Positions 25,455 through 34,144 of a stretch of DNA of 64,000 nt are shown piece by piece (within the stretch, counting starts at the first letter, position 1; every line of letters begins with the position of its first letter). A program made the position numbers and the translations under genes. The stretch is from RYN-230 sp036509255. GTDB lineage: Bacteria > Actinomycetota > Actinomycetes > Streptosporangiales > Streptosporangiaceae. The DNA is taken from assembly GCA_036509255.1 (NCBI GenBank), contig DATCFY010000039.1:1-64000 (forward strand), given 5' to 3'. Below the pieces are notes generated by a model that was not told the origin of the DNA, did not search any database, and saw nothing but the letters and a program-made list of their open reading frames with translations.

Positions 25455-26695
25455 AGTCGGCCGCGCGCGGCGGGGCCGGGTCGCCGGCGGGCCAGGCGCC
25501 CGGCAGCAAGGCACCGGCCAGCGCCGCACAGGCCAGCGCCGCACTGGCCCGCCCGGCAGGCGCCGGGCCGGCCACGTCCCCTACCCGGACGGCCGCCGGC
25601 TGCGCCACCACCACCACCCGCACCACTACCACCGGCACCCGCACCACTACCACCGGCCGCGCCGCGCGTGCCATCCTGGTGGCCTCCGCCCTGCTCCTGA
25701 TCGCGCTGGCCGTGGGCGTGTGCGTCGGCCCGGCCGGGCTTTCCCTCCCGGATGTGGCGGGAGCCCTGCTGACCAGGCTGCCCTGGCATCCGGCGGTGAC
25801 CGTGCCCGCGATCGACACGGCCATCGTCTGGCAGATCCGGCTGCCCCGGGTGGTACTCGGCGCGCTGGTGGGGGCCATGCTGGCCGGCGGCGGTGCCGCG
25901 TACCAGGGCGTGTTCCGCAACCCCCTGGCCGACCCCTATCTGCTCGGCGTGGCGGCCGGGGGCGGGCTGGGCGCCACCATTGTCATCGTCACGGGCGGCA
26001 GCCCGGCACTGCTGCCCCCGGCCGCGTTCCTCGGCGCGGCAGCCGCCGTCACGCTGACCTACCTGCTGGGCGCCGGGGCCGGCCGCGCCCCGTCCGGCGG
26101 CGGCCGTGGGCTGGGCAGCGGGACCGGGTCCATCCTGCTGGCCGGGGTGGCCGTGGCGGCGCTGCTCACCGCGGTGCAGACGTACCTGCAGCAGGAGCAC
26201 TCCCAGACGCTGCAGGCCGTGTACTCGTGGATCCTGGGCGGCCTGTCCCTGGCCACCTGGTCGGACATCACGATGATCCTGCCGTACGTGATCGTGGCGG
26301 CCGGGATCCTGCTGGCCCACCGGCGGCTGCTCGACGTGCTGCGGATCGGCGAGACCGAGGCGGGCAGCCTCGGGGTGGATGTGGCCCGGCTGCGGCTGAC
26401 CGTGGTCATGGCGGCCACTCTCGGCACCGCCGCGGCGGTCTCGGTGAGCGGGCTGATCGGCTTCGTCGGCATCATCGTCCCGCACGCGGTGCGGCTGACC
26501 GCCGGGGCGAGCTACCGGATCGTGCTGCCCGTGTCGATGATCGGCGGGGCGGCGTTCCTGGTCCTGGCCGACGTGCTGGCCCGCACCGTGCAATCCCCTG
26601 ACGAGGTGCCCATCGGCGTGATCACCGCCCTGGCCGGCGCGCCCTTCTTCCTTTTTATCCTGCACAGCCGCAGAGCGCGGCAGGAGCTCGCATGA
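25451..26695 (+). CDS. btuC: cobalamin ABC transporter permease
   Basis: 414 residues, GTG start overlapping btuF. Residues 70-410 are a FecCD-type ten-helix permease (RLPRVVLGALVGAMLAGGGAAYQGVFRNPLADPYLLG). The first 70 residues are unusual: Ala/Gly/Pro-rich, then a Thr/Arg-rich repeat TTTTRTTTTGTRTTTTGR, with no counterpart in E. coli BtuC. The repeat comes from a 21-bp DNA duplication and may be an artefactual extension if translation starts later, though no better start with a ribosome binding site is visible. Confidence 0.92.
   Translation: MKSAARGGAGSPAGQAPGSKAPASAAQASAALARPAGAGPATSPTRTAAGCATTTTRTTTTGTRTTTTGRAARAILVASALLLIALAVGVCVGPAGLSLPDVAGALLTRLPWHPAVTVPAIDTAIVWQIRLPRVVLGALVGAMLAGGGAAYQGVFRNPLADPYLLGVAAGGGLGATIVIVTGGSPALLPPAAFLGAAAAVTLTYLLGAGAGRAPSGGGRGLGSGTGSILLAGVAVAALLTAVQTYLQQEHSQTLQAVYSWILGGLSLATWSDITMILPYVIVAAGILLAHRRLLDVLRIGETEAGSLGVDVARLRLTVVMAATLGTAAAVSVSGLIGFVGIIVPHAVRLTAGASYRIVLPVSMIGGAAFLVLADVLARTVQSPDEVPIGVITALAGAPFFLFILHSRRARQELA
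25619..25657 (+). repeat. 21-bp tandem duplication inside btuC
   Basis: cgcaccactaccaccggc occurs at 25619 and again at 25640, flanked by further accaccacc sequence. It encodes the Thr-rich part of the N-terminal extension. Confidence 0.75.
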
Positions 26696-26759
26696 GCTGC
26701 ACCGCCCGGCCCCGCGCCTTCACATCCGTCCACGCCCGGTGCGCGGGACGGGAGCTGGC

Positions 26760-27569
26760 GTGATCAGCTTCGAGCAGGTCGGCGTCCGGTACGGCAGCGC
26801 GCAGGCGCTGGCTGAGGTCAGCGAGCAGGTCCCGGCCGGCCAGTGGCTGGGCATCATCGGCCGCAACGGAACCGGCAAGTCGACCCTCCTTCGCGCCGCC
26901 GCGAGACTCGTGGGGCATGAGGGGACGATAACCATCGGCGGGCAGCCGACCGCCAGGATGAGCCGGCGTTCGCTGGCCCGGATGGTCGCGTATGTGCCCC
27001 AGCTTCCCGAACTGCCCCCGGACATGACGGCCCTGGATTACGTCCTCCTGGGCCGGACCCCGCACATCGGCTACCTGCGCACCGAGACCCAGGGCGACCG
27101 GGACATCTGCGCCGGGCTGCTGGACCGGATGGATCTGGGCCCGATGGCCGGGCGCACGCTCGGCACCCTGTCCGGTGGCGAGCTGCAGCGGGCGGTGCTG
27201 GCCCGGGCCCTGGCCCAGGAGGCGCCGGTGCTGCTGCTCGACGAGCCGACCAGCGCGCTGGACCTGGGCCGACGGGTAGCGGCCCTGGAACTGGTGGATG
27301 AGCTGCGCCGGGAGCGGTCGCTGACCGTGCTGTCGGTGGTGCACGACCTGACGCTGGCCGGGCAGTTCGCCGACCGGCTACTGCTGCTGGACGACGGCCG
27401 GGTGGCGGTCGCCGGGGACCCGGCCAGCGTCCTGCGCGACGAGGTGCTGGCCCGTCACTTCGGGGTGGGCCTGCACGTGCTGACCACCCCGGAGGGCGAA
27501 CGGGTCGTGGTGAGCTCGCGGAGCGGGGTCAACCCGGGTGCGGTCAAACCCCCAGTTCCCGGCCGATGA
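26760..27569 (+). CDS. btuD: cobalamin ABC transporter ATP-binding protein
   Basis: 269 residues from GTG 26760, preferred because GGGAG lies six bases upstream (GTG 26739 adds seven residues). Walker A GRNGTGKST (34-42), Q-loop Q81, signature LSGGELQRA (137-145) and Walker B VLLLDEPTSALD (157-168) are intact. It drives the riboswitch-controlled importer. It starts 64 bp after btuC, and its last 26 bases overlap the end of the convergent acyl-CoA dehydrogenase gene. Confidence 0.92.
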   Translation: MISFEQVGVRYGSAQALAEVSEQVPAGQWLGIIGRNGTGKSTLLRAAARLVGHEGTITIGGQPTARMSRRSLARMVAYVPQLPELPPDMTALDYVLLGRTPHIGYLRTETQGDRDICAGLLDRMDLGPMAGRTLGTLSGGELQRAVLARALAQEAPVLLLDEPTSALDLGRRVAALELVDELRRERSLTVLSVVHDLTLAGQFADRLLLLDDGRVAVAGDPASVLRDEVLARHFGVGLHVLTTPEGERVVVSSRSGVNPGAVKPPVPGR

Positions 27570-28686
27570 TCTCCTTCATGATCTCGGTGGTCCCGCCGAA
27601 GATCGTCTGTACCCGGCTGTCGGCGAACGCCCGGGCCACCGGGTACTCGGCCATGTAGCCGTAGCCGCCGTACAGCTGCAGGCACCGGTCCACGACCCGG
27701 TTGCACAGCTCGGTGTCCCACCACTTGACCATGGACGCGTCAGTGTTGGACAGCTCGCCGTCGGTGTGCTGCAGCACCGCCCGGTCGGTGAACGCGCGGG
27801 CCACGGCCAGCTCGGTGGCCATCTCGGCGAGCACGAAACGGTTGTGCTGGAAGCTGCCGATGGGACGGCCGAAGGCCTGCCGCTGCTGGCAGTAGGCCAG
27901 CGTGTCCTCGAAGACCTTCTCCGCGGCCGCCAGCGCGGTCGCGCCGATGGCCACCCGCTCCCGGGGCAGGTTCTGCATCAGCGCGACGAACCCGCCACCC
28001 TCCTCGCCGAGCAAGTTGCGGGCGGGCACGGGCACGTCGGAGAAGAACAGTTCCGAGGTGTCCTGGGCGTGCATGCCGACTTTCTCCAGGTTCCGGCCCC
28101 GCTCGAAGCCGGGCATCCCGCGCTCCACCACGAGCAGGCTGATCCCGCGGTGCCTGGCGTCGGGGTCGGTCCGGGCCACCACGATGACCAGGTCGGCTAG
28201 CTGCCCGTTGGAAATGAAGGTCTTCTGGCCGTTGAGTATGTAGGCGTCCCCGTCGCGGACCGCGGTCGTCCGGATGCCCTGCAGGTCACTGCCCGCACCA
28301 GGCTCGCTCATCGCGATGGCCGTGATGATCTCGCCCGAGCAGTACCCCGGCAGCCAGCGGTCCCGCTGCTCCGGAGTGCACAGCCGCAGGAGGTACTGGC
28401 CGTTGATGTCGTTGTGCACCGCAAAGCCGGGACCGGTGGCCCCGGCCCGGGCCAGCTCCTCGTCGAGGATCAGGTAGAAGCGATAGTCAGGGTTGCCCCC
28501 GCCGCCGTACTTCTCGTCCACGTCGATGCCGAGCAGGCCAGCCCGCCCGGCGGCCAGCCAGACGTCGCGGGACACCACTCCGTCCCGCTCCCACTGGTCG
28601 TGGTGCGGAGTCACTTCCCGGGCGATGAACTCCCGCACCATCTCCCGGAACGCGTCGTGGTCGGGGGTGAAGATATCGCGGTCCAT
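27544..28686 (-). CDS. acyl-CoA dehydrogenase
   Basis: 380 residues, full family length. FAD and substrate-binding stretches AIAMSEPGAGSDLQGIRT, LNGQKTFISNGQLAD and the C-terminal QLYGGYGYMAEYPVARAFAD are clear. The usual Glu of short- and medium-chain enzymes (YEGT) is Gly here (IFGGTTEIMKE), as in long-chain and isovaleryl types, where the catalytic Glu comes from another helix, probably E in NLPRERVAIG. It oxidises an acyl-CoA with electrons passed to ETF; chain length is not predictable. It stands alone. Confidence 0.92.
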   Translation of the reverse strand: MDRDIFTPDHDAFREMVREFIAREVTPHHDQWERDGVVSRDVWLAAGRAGLLGIDVDEKYGGGGNPDYRFYLILDEELARAGATGPGFAVHNDINGQYLLRLCTPEQRDRWLPGYCSGEIITAIAMSEPGAGSDLQGIRTTAVRDGDAYILNGQKTFISNGQLADLVIVVARTDPDARHRGISLLVVERGMPGFERGRNLEKVGMHAQDTSELFFSDVPVPARNLLGEEGGGFVALMQNLPRERVAIGATALAAAEKVFEDTLAYCQQRQAFGRPIGSFQHNRFVLAEMATELAVARAFTDRAVLQHTDGELSNTDASMVKWWDTELCNRVVDRCLQLYGGYGYMAEYPVARAFADSRVQTIFGGTTEIMKEIIGRELGV

Positions 28687-28741
28687 ACCGCTGCCTCGTT
28701 CCCTCGGGCCGTCCCGGCCGCCTGGGTCCCTGCCGACCCGG

Positions 28742-29254
28742 TTAGGCGGCGGTGGATTCCGGAAGGTAGGCGGCCCACAGGGGATCGCCGTCGTTGGCCG
28801 CGCCGATCAGCCGCCAGTGCGCGCCGCGCGGCGCAGCCGGGATCCGGTTCATCTCCCAGCCCAGTTCCTCGATCAGCCGGTCGGCCTTGCTGTGGTTGCA
28901 GCGCATGCACGAGGCCACGCAGTTCTCCCAGGCATGGGGGCCGCCGCGGCTGCGCGGGATGACGTGATCGATGGTCTCGGCCTTGCGGCCACAGTACGCG
29001 CACAGGTAGTTGTCCCGGCGCATCAGCGCACCCCGGGTCAGCGGAACCCGGCTGCGATGCGGAATCCGGACGTACCGGCGCAGTCTGATCACCGAGGGCG
29101 TGACGATGATCATCGAGGAGGAACGCAACAAAGCACCCTCCGCATCGTCGTGCACGACTTCAGCCTTCTCGCCCAGGACCAGGCACACCGCACGCCGCAG
29201 GCCGACCGTGGTCAACGGCTCATATGTCACGTTGAGCAGCAGTACCCGTCGCAA
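28742..29254 (-). CDS. HNH endonuclease-domain protein
   Basis: 170 residues from TTG 29254, chosen because GGAGG precedes it by five bases and the protein begins at the conserved RRVLLLNVTYEPLTTVGLRR. The HNH/zinc module holds C85-x2-C88, D96-H97 in TIDHVIPRSRGG, N111 and C116-x2-C119 then H121. This is a widespread actinobacterial single-domain HNH family of unknown role; it may nick or cut DNA or RNA. A frame continues far upstream over the neighbouring peptidase gene but is not protein-like. Confidence 0.85.
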   Translation of the reverse strand: MRRVLLLNVTYEPLTTVGLRRAVCLVLGEKAEVVHDDAEGALLRSSSMIIVTPSVIRLRRYVRIPHRSRVPLTRGALMRRDNYLCAYCGRKAETIDHVIPRSRGGPHAWENCVASCMRCNHSKADRLIEELGWEMNRIPAAPRGAHWRLIGAANDGDPLWAAYLPESTAA

Positions 29255-29461
29255 GCCCGCCTCCTGCCTGGTGCGGTAGCAAGCACTAGTGTGCCGCGCC
29301 AGCCCCTGTGAGTCCAGGTAGGGCCCCTGGGGTTCGAGGGAAGCACCACGTGCGAGCCAGTCACAGCGTAACTGGCGTTGCCCGCACAGACATAACGCCG
29401 GCGTGGCGAGATCCCAAAAATGTCCGCGTCCGCCCCGGACGCGGCGGACAGCGGGCTCGCT

Positions 29462-29467
29462 TAGGGT
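29462..29467 (+). promoter_or_regulatory. -10 element for probable leaderless peptidase transcript
   Basis: TAGGGT ends six bases before ATG 29474 and no ribosome binding site is visible, consistent with transcription starting at the start codon. Confidence 0.4.
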
Positions 29468-29473
29468 GCGATC

Positions 29474-31642
29474 ATGACTGCCTCCGGCTCCCCCACGACA
29501 CCCGCGGCTGAGCCGGCCCCGGGGTATCCCGCCGTCCGCCGCGCCGACCTCGTCGAGGATCTGCACGGCCAGCGCGTCCCCGACCCGTACCGCTGGCTGG
29601 AGGACGCGGCGGGCGCCGAAACCCGGGAGTGGCTGCAGGCCCAGGACACGCTGTGGACCAGCGCGGAGAGCGGGCTGCCCGGGCGCTCCCGGCTGGCGGC
29701 CCGGATGCAGGAACTGATGGCCGCCGGGTACGCCGGCGCGCCGGTCTGGCGCGGGTCGCGGCAGTTCTTCATGCGCCGCCTGCCCGGGCAGGAACATGGC
29801 GTGCTGCTGACGGCCGCGCCCGGGCAGCCGGACCGGGTGCTCGTCGACCCGGCCGCCCTGGACCCGGCCGGGCTGACCACGCTCGATTCCTGGCAGCCGG
29901 ACAAGGAGGGCCGGCTGCTCGCCTACCAGCTGTCCTGCGGCGGAGACGAGGAGTCGGAACTGCGGGTGCTGGACGTCGTGTCCGGCGAGCAGGCAGACGG
30001 CCCGATCGGCCGCTGCCGGTACTCCCCGGTGGCCTGGCTGCCGGGCGGCAAGGCCTTCTATTACGTCCGCAAGCTCCCGCCCGACCAGGTCCCGCCGGGC
30101 GAGGAGCAGTTTCACCGGCGGGTGTACCTGCACACGGTCGGCACTTCCGCCGACGAGGACGCGGCGATCTTCGGCGAGGACCGGGACAAGACGAACTACT
30201 ACGGCGTCTCGGTCAGCCGGGACGGCCGCTGGCTGGTGATCTCGGCCGCCCAGGGCACCGCCCCCCGCGACGACGTGTGGCTGGCCGATCTGACCGCCTC
30301 CGGGCCTGCCAGCCCGCTGCTCCACGTGGTGCAGGAGGGCGTGGACGCCCGGACCGGGCTGCACGTGGGCCGGGACGGCCGGCTGTACGTGTTCACCGAC
30401 GCGGGCGCGCCGCGCGGCCGGCTGGCGGTGGCGGATCCGGCCCAGCCGGACCAGGCCCACTGGCGCGATCTGATCGGCCAGGACCCGACCGCGATCCTGA
30501 ACGATTACGCCATCCTGGACGGCGCCGAACTCGGCCGGCCGGTCCTGGTCGCCGCCTGGACCAGGCACGCGATCAGCGAGATCACCGTGCACGACCTGGC
30601 CACCGGCGAGCGGACCGCGACGGTGGCCCTGCCCGGCACCGGCCACGCGGGTGACGCCGCCCGGCTGGGGACCACCGGAGGCATCAGGGCGCGGCCGGAA
30701 GGCGGCCACGAGGCCTGGTTCGCTTACACCGACAACACCACGCCCACCACCATCTACCGCTACGACGCCCGCAGCGGCGAGATCTCCCGCTGGGCCCAGG
30801 CCCCGGGCGCGGTCGAGGTGCCGGATGTGCGCACCCGCCAGGTCACGTTCGCCTCCCAGGACGGCACCGAGGTCCGGATGCTGGTCATCAGCGCCGGAGA
30901 CGAGGGCCCGGACGGCCACCCCGAGCAGCCCCGGCCGACGATCCTGTACGGCTACGGAGGGTTCGGCATCAGCATGGCGCCGGCCTACTCCGCCTCCGTC
31001 CTGGCCTGGGTGGAAGCCGGCGGCGTGTACGCGATCGCGGCGCTGCGCGGTGGCGGCGAGGAGGGCGAGGACTGGCACAGGGCCGGCATGCGCGGCCACA
31101 AGCAGTCCGTGTTCGACGACTTCCACGCGGCGGCGGAGGCGCTCATCGCCGGTGGCTGGACCACCCCTGGGCAGCTCGGCATCTCCGGCGGCTCGAACGG
31201 CGGGCTGCTGGTCGGGGCGGCGCTCACCCAGCGACCGGACCTGTACCGGGCCGTAGTCTGCTCGGCCCCGCTGCTGGACATGGTGCGGTACGAGCGGTTC
31301 GGGCTCGGCCAGACCTGGAACGACGAGTACGGCACCGCCGCGGCCCCGGCCGAACTGGCCTGGCTGCTCGGCTACTCGCCGTACCACCGGGTGCAGCCCG
31401 GCACCAGGTACCCGGCCACGCTGTTCACCGTCTTCGACAACGACACCCGCGTCGACCCGGTGCACGCGTGGAAGATGTGCGCGGCGCTGCAGCACGCCAC
31501 CTCCGCGCCGTGGCCTGAGCGCCCGATCCTGCTCCGCCGGGAGCGGGAGGTGGGCCACGGGGCGCGCGCGGTCAGCCGGTCGGTCACGCTGTCCGCGGAC
31601 ACCCTGGCCTTCCTCGCCGCCCAGACCGGACTGAGGCTCTGA
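29474..31642 (+). CDS. prolyl oligopeptidase (family S9A)
   Basis: 722 residues: an N-terminal segment, a seven-bladed propeller (about 80-430) and a C-terminal alpha/beta hydrolase domain. The triad is Ser574 in GGSNGG, Asp661 in DTRVD and His695 in VGHGAR, with spacing close to that of pig and bacterial prolyl oligopeptidases. No signal peptide, so it should cut Pro-containing oligopeptides in the cytoplasm. It is divergent from the HNH gene and stands alone. Confidence 0.93.
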   Translation: MTASGSPTTPAAEPAPGYPAVRRADLVEDLHGQRVPDPYRWLEDAAGAETREWLQAQDTLWTSAESGLPGRSRLAARMQELMAAGYAGAPVWRGSRQFFMRRLPGQEHGVLLTAAPGQPDRVLVDPAALDPAGLTTLDSWQPDKEGRLLAYQLSCGGDEESELRVLDVVSGEQADGPIGRCRYSPVAWLPGGKAFYYVRKLPPDQVPPGEEQFHRRVYLHTVGTSADEDAAIFGEDRDKTNYYGVSVSRDGRWLVISAAQGTAPRDDVWLADLTASGPASPLLHVVQEGVDARTGLHVGRDGRLYVFTDAGAPRGRLAVADPAQPDQAHWRDLIGQDPTAILNDYAILDGAELGRPVLVAAWTRHAISEITVHDLATGERTATVALPGTGHAGDAARLGTTGGIRARPEGGHEAWFAYTDNTTPTTIYRYDARSGEISRWAQAPGAVEVPDVRTRQVTFASQDGTEVRMLVISAGDEGPDGHPEQPRPTILYGYGGFGISMAPAYSASVLAWVEAGGVYAIAALRGGGEEGEDWHRAGMRGHKQSVFDDFHAAAEALIAGGWTTPGQLGISGGSNGGLLVGAALTQRPDLYRAVVCSAPLLDMVRYERFGLGQTWNDEYGTAAAPAELAWLLGYSPYHRVQPGTRYPATLFTVFDNDTRVDPVHAWKMCAALQHATSAPWPERPILLRREREVGHGARAVSRSVTLSADTLAFLAAQTGLRL

Positions 31643-31690
31643 ACCCGGAGACCACGGAACCCTGCCGCCCGGAATCCAGCCGGCCGGGGC

Positions 31691-33790
31691 TCAGCCGCTG
31701 ACCAGCGCCTCGCGGTAGTCGTGCACGGCCGGGAAGTCGCCGTGCTTGGCGGTCACCGCCTCGCCCAGCGACTGGGCCGCGCGCAGCACGATGCCGGGAC
31801 GGTGCTCGCTGGGCAGGCCAAGCAGGGTGTCCCGGCTCAGCCGCAGCGCCTCCTCGGGTTCCCCCGCCTGCAGGCGGCAGCGGGCCTGGCCCAGCGTGAC
31901 CAGCGACCGGTCGAGGAACTCGGCCGGTGAGTAGAGCCGCAAGGCCTGCCCGAACGCATCGTCCGCACCCCGGTAATCGCCCAAGATGACCAGCGCGTCG
32001 CCCTGGTGGAACAGCAGCTGCCGCTCGGTGTACCCGAACACGGTGTCCCGCCGTTCCTCCTCGGGCAGCTGATCCAGCGCCTCGTGTGCCCGGTCCAGGG
32101 CCGCGCTAGCCCGGCGCACCTCGGCGCCGCCGGCGCCGCCGCGGCTGCCCACGGTGCCTGGCCCGCCCGCAGCGGACCGGGCCCGGGCCAGCCGGGCCAG
32201 GGCCCGCGCCTCGACCACGGGCGCCATCACGCCGGCCACGCACGGCTGGTGCCCGGCCAGATCGACGCTGGCCCGGGCGCCCGCGGCCGCCTGCGCCGGA
32301 TCCCCGTAGTACAGCGGCACGAGCGATGCCCGGACGGCGACCCAGGCGCGCAGGTGCCGGTCCCCGGTCTCGTCCGCGGCAGTCCGCGCCGTGCTGAAGA
32401 AAGACCGGGCCAGGCGGTGGTCACCGACATCGATCATCGTCATGCCGGCCACCCCGGCCAGCCGCGCCGCCAGGCGGCAGAGCCGCTCGACGAACTCCAG
32501 CGGCTGGCGCTGCTCACACATCCGCCGGACGTCACCGAGATCCAGGAGCAGGTCGCAGAGCAGCCGCGTGGGAGGCACCGTCATGTACTGCCGGCCGTAC
32601 TCGCCGGTCATGCTCTCCCAGTGGTCCAGCATGGCCACCGAGACGGTCGCGCCGAGCAGCGTCTCGTCCAGGCGGCGGCGGATCCGCTCCGCGGCACCGA
32701 AGAACCGGCCGTCGGCTGCGGCCCCCGGATCCGCCATCAGGCGCAGCAGCGTGCGCCGCACCATGTCGTCATCGACTTCGCCGGGGCTCGGCGGGGCGGG
32801 GTCCGCGACGGGCACGCTCCCTGCGGCACCCGGGGTCACCGTCCCGGTACCCGCAGGCAGGACAGACCCGGCGACCCCAGGACCGGCCAGCCCAGACCCG
32901 GCCAGCCCGGGACCGGGACCGGCCGGCGCAGGCCGGGGCGGCACCACCAGGCCCGAGGTGGACAGCGCCGCTGGAGGGAACACGGGCACCGGGCGGGCCG
33001 GCCCGGGCCGGCTGGCCGGGGCAGGCGATCCTGGCGCGGGCCCGGCCGGGCCGGACGGCGCCAGCGGAGGCAATTGCGTGGCGGTAAGCGCGACGGGGCC
33101 CGCGGCAGCGGCCCCGTGAGCCGCCCCGCCAGGCTCAGCCGGATCAGCCTCGCCCGGCGAAGGCACCGCGGTGAGTAGCGGGGGCGTCGTCCGGACCTCA
33201 CCCGGCAGGCCAGGGCCGCGCAGCCCAGCGGCATCTGCTCCACCCGGTTCCGGCCCGGCGGCGTGGCCCGGCCCGGACAGCATCAATACCGGGGCGCGGT
33301 GCCCCCGCCTGCACAGGCAGGGGCTCTCGTACCCGAGGTCAGCCGGCTCGGCCTGGTAGACGCAGCACAGGTAGTGGAGGTACTCGGGACCAGGCCGCTT
33401 CTGGCCGCCTTCGTAGGAGGACAGCAGGGTCTCGCTGAACCGCGGCGGAGTCCGCCCCTCACTGACGTACCGGGCCCTGACCTGGGCGACCACGTCCGCT
33501 AGCGCGATTCCCAGCGCCAGCCGGTGAGCACGGACCAGCGTGGTGCCGAAAGCAGGGGCGCACTGGCTGTGGATGATGAGCGCGATGTCCGCGGGAGACT
33601 GGCCGGACGCCAGGCAATGGGCCCGGATAGCCCGGGCCATCGAGATCTCCTGCCGGGCTTCCAGGACGGGCGCCTGGACGCCACCCGCCTCAGCCCGGGC
33701 CGGGCTGGCGCCACCGCCCTGGCTGACCTCGCTGAGCAGCAGTCGTGGTGCAACCAGGCCTGCGCCTGCCCGGACCCGCCGTGCTCCCAT
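31691..33790 (-). CDS. large HTH regulator with Pro-rich linker and TPR-like C-terminus
   Basis: 699 residues from ATG 33790 with GAGGAGG upstream. Three parts are visible: an N-terminal DNA-binding-like region (about 45-150, including ALADVVAQVRARYVSEGRTP and LLSSYEGGQKRPGPEYLHYL), about 190 residues of Pro/Ala/Gly low complexity, and a helical TPR-like C-terminal half (about 345-699; DHRLARSFFSTARTAADETG is a repeat-like helix pair). Such proteins act as developmental or antibiotic regulators in filamentous actinobacteria, but I cannot name this one. It is divergent from the MscS gene. Confidence 0.75.
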   Translation of the reverse strand: MGARRVRAGAGLVAPRLLLSEVSQGGGASPARAEAGGVQAPVLEARQEISMARAIRAHCLASGQSPADIALIIHSQCAPAFGTTLVRAHRLALGIALADVVAQVRARYVSEGRTPPRFSETLLSSYEGGQKRPGPEYLHYLCCVYQAEPADLGYESPCLCRRGHRAPVLMLSGPGHAAGPEPGGADAAGLRGPGLPGEVRTTPPLLTAVPSPGEADPAEPGGAAHGAAAAGPVALTATQLPPLAPSGPAGPAPGSPAPASRPGPARPVPVFPPAALSTSGLVVPPRPAPAGPGPGLAGSGLAGPGVAGSVLPAGTGTVTPGAAGSVPVADPAPPSPGEVDDDMVRRTLLRLMADPGAAADGRFFGAAERIRRRLDETLLGATVSVAMLDHWESMTGEYGRQYMTVPPTRLLCDLLLDLGDVRRMCEQRQPLEFVERLCRLAARLAGVAGMTMIDVGDHRLARSFFSTARTAADETGDRHLRAWVAVRASLVPLYYGDPAQAAAGARASVDLAGHQPCVAGVMAPVVEARALARLARARSAAGGPGTVGSRGGAGGAEVRRASAALDRAHEALDQLPEEERRDTVFGYTERQLLFHQGDALVILGDYRGADDAFGQALRLYSPAEFLDRSLVTLGQARCRLQAGEPEEALRLSRDTLLGLPSEHRPGIVLRAAQSLGEAVTAKHGDFPAVHDYREALVSG

Positions 33791-34144
33791 GTCCCGTGCC
33801 TCCTCTGGGCCCCGTCCGCGTCCCCCCGGCAAGTGCGCTAACTCACTGTTACATCTAAAGCGCGCTCCGCCGCCCAAATCAAGGAAAAACCTCGCTACCG
33901 TTCGGCCCGGAAATGAGCCGTGCAATTCTCTCTCTACACGTTGCATCCTGCACGCTCCGAGTGCCCCGCGTCATCACAATCGCACGGACTGATACCAAAC
34001 TGCTTCGGAGATAGAGGTAGGACGGGTCCAAGCTGGCCAGCTCAGCCGGGATCGCCGGCCACTATGGGGAGCGGCCCGGCCCGCCGCTGGCGTTTCCCTG
34101 CCCAGCGGGCCGGCTCCTCCCCCGAGCGGCGAAAGGAACCCCCC
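33791..34144. other. divergent intergenic region
   Basis: 354 bases between the regulator and MscS genes. The part from about 33835 to 34010 is less GC-rich (gttacatctaaag, aaatcaaggaaaaacc, ctctctctacacg) and should hold both promoters. No strong dyad, riboswitch or small gene was seen. Confidence 0.5.

Noticed and set aside
29325..29345. ggttcga sequence resembling a tRNA T-loop
   Set aside because: No acceptor stem or anticodon arm can be folded around it.
29255..31558. Long upstream extension of the HNH frame (938 codons in total)
   Set aside because: The extension is antisense to the prolyl oligopeptidase gene; the TTG start at 29254 with GGAGG fits the conserved HNH protein start.
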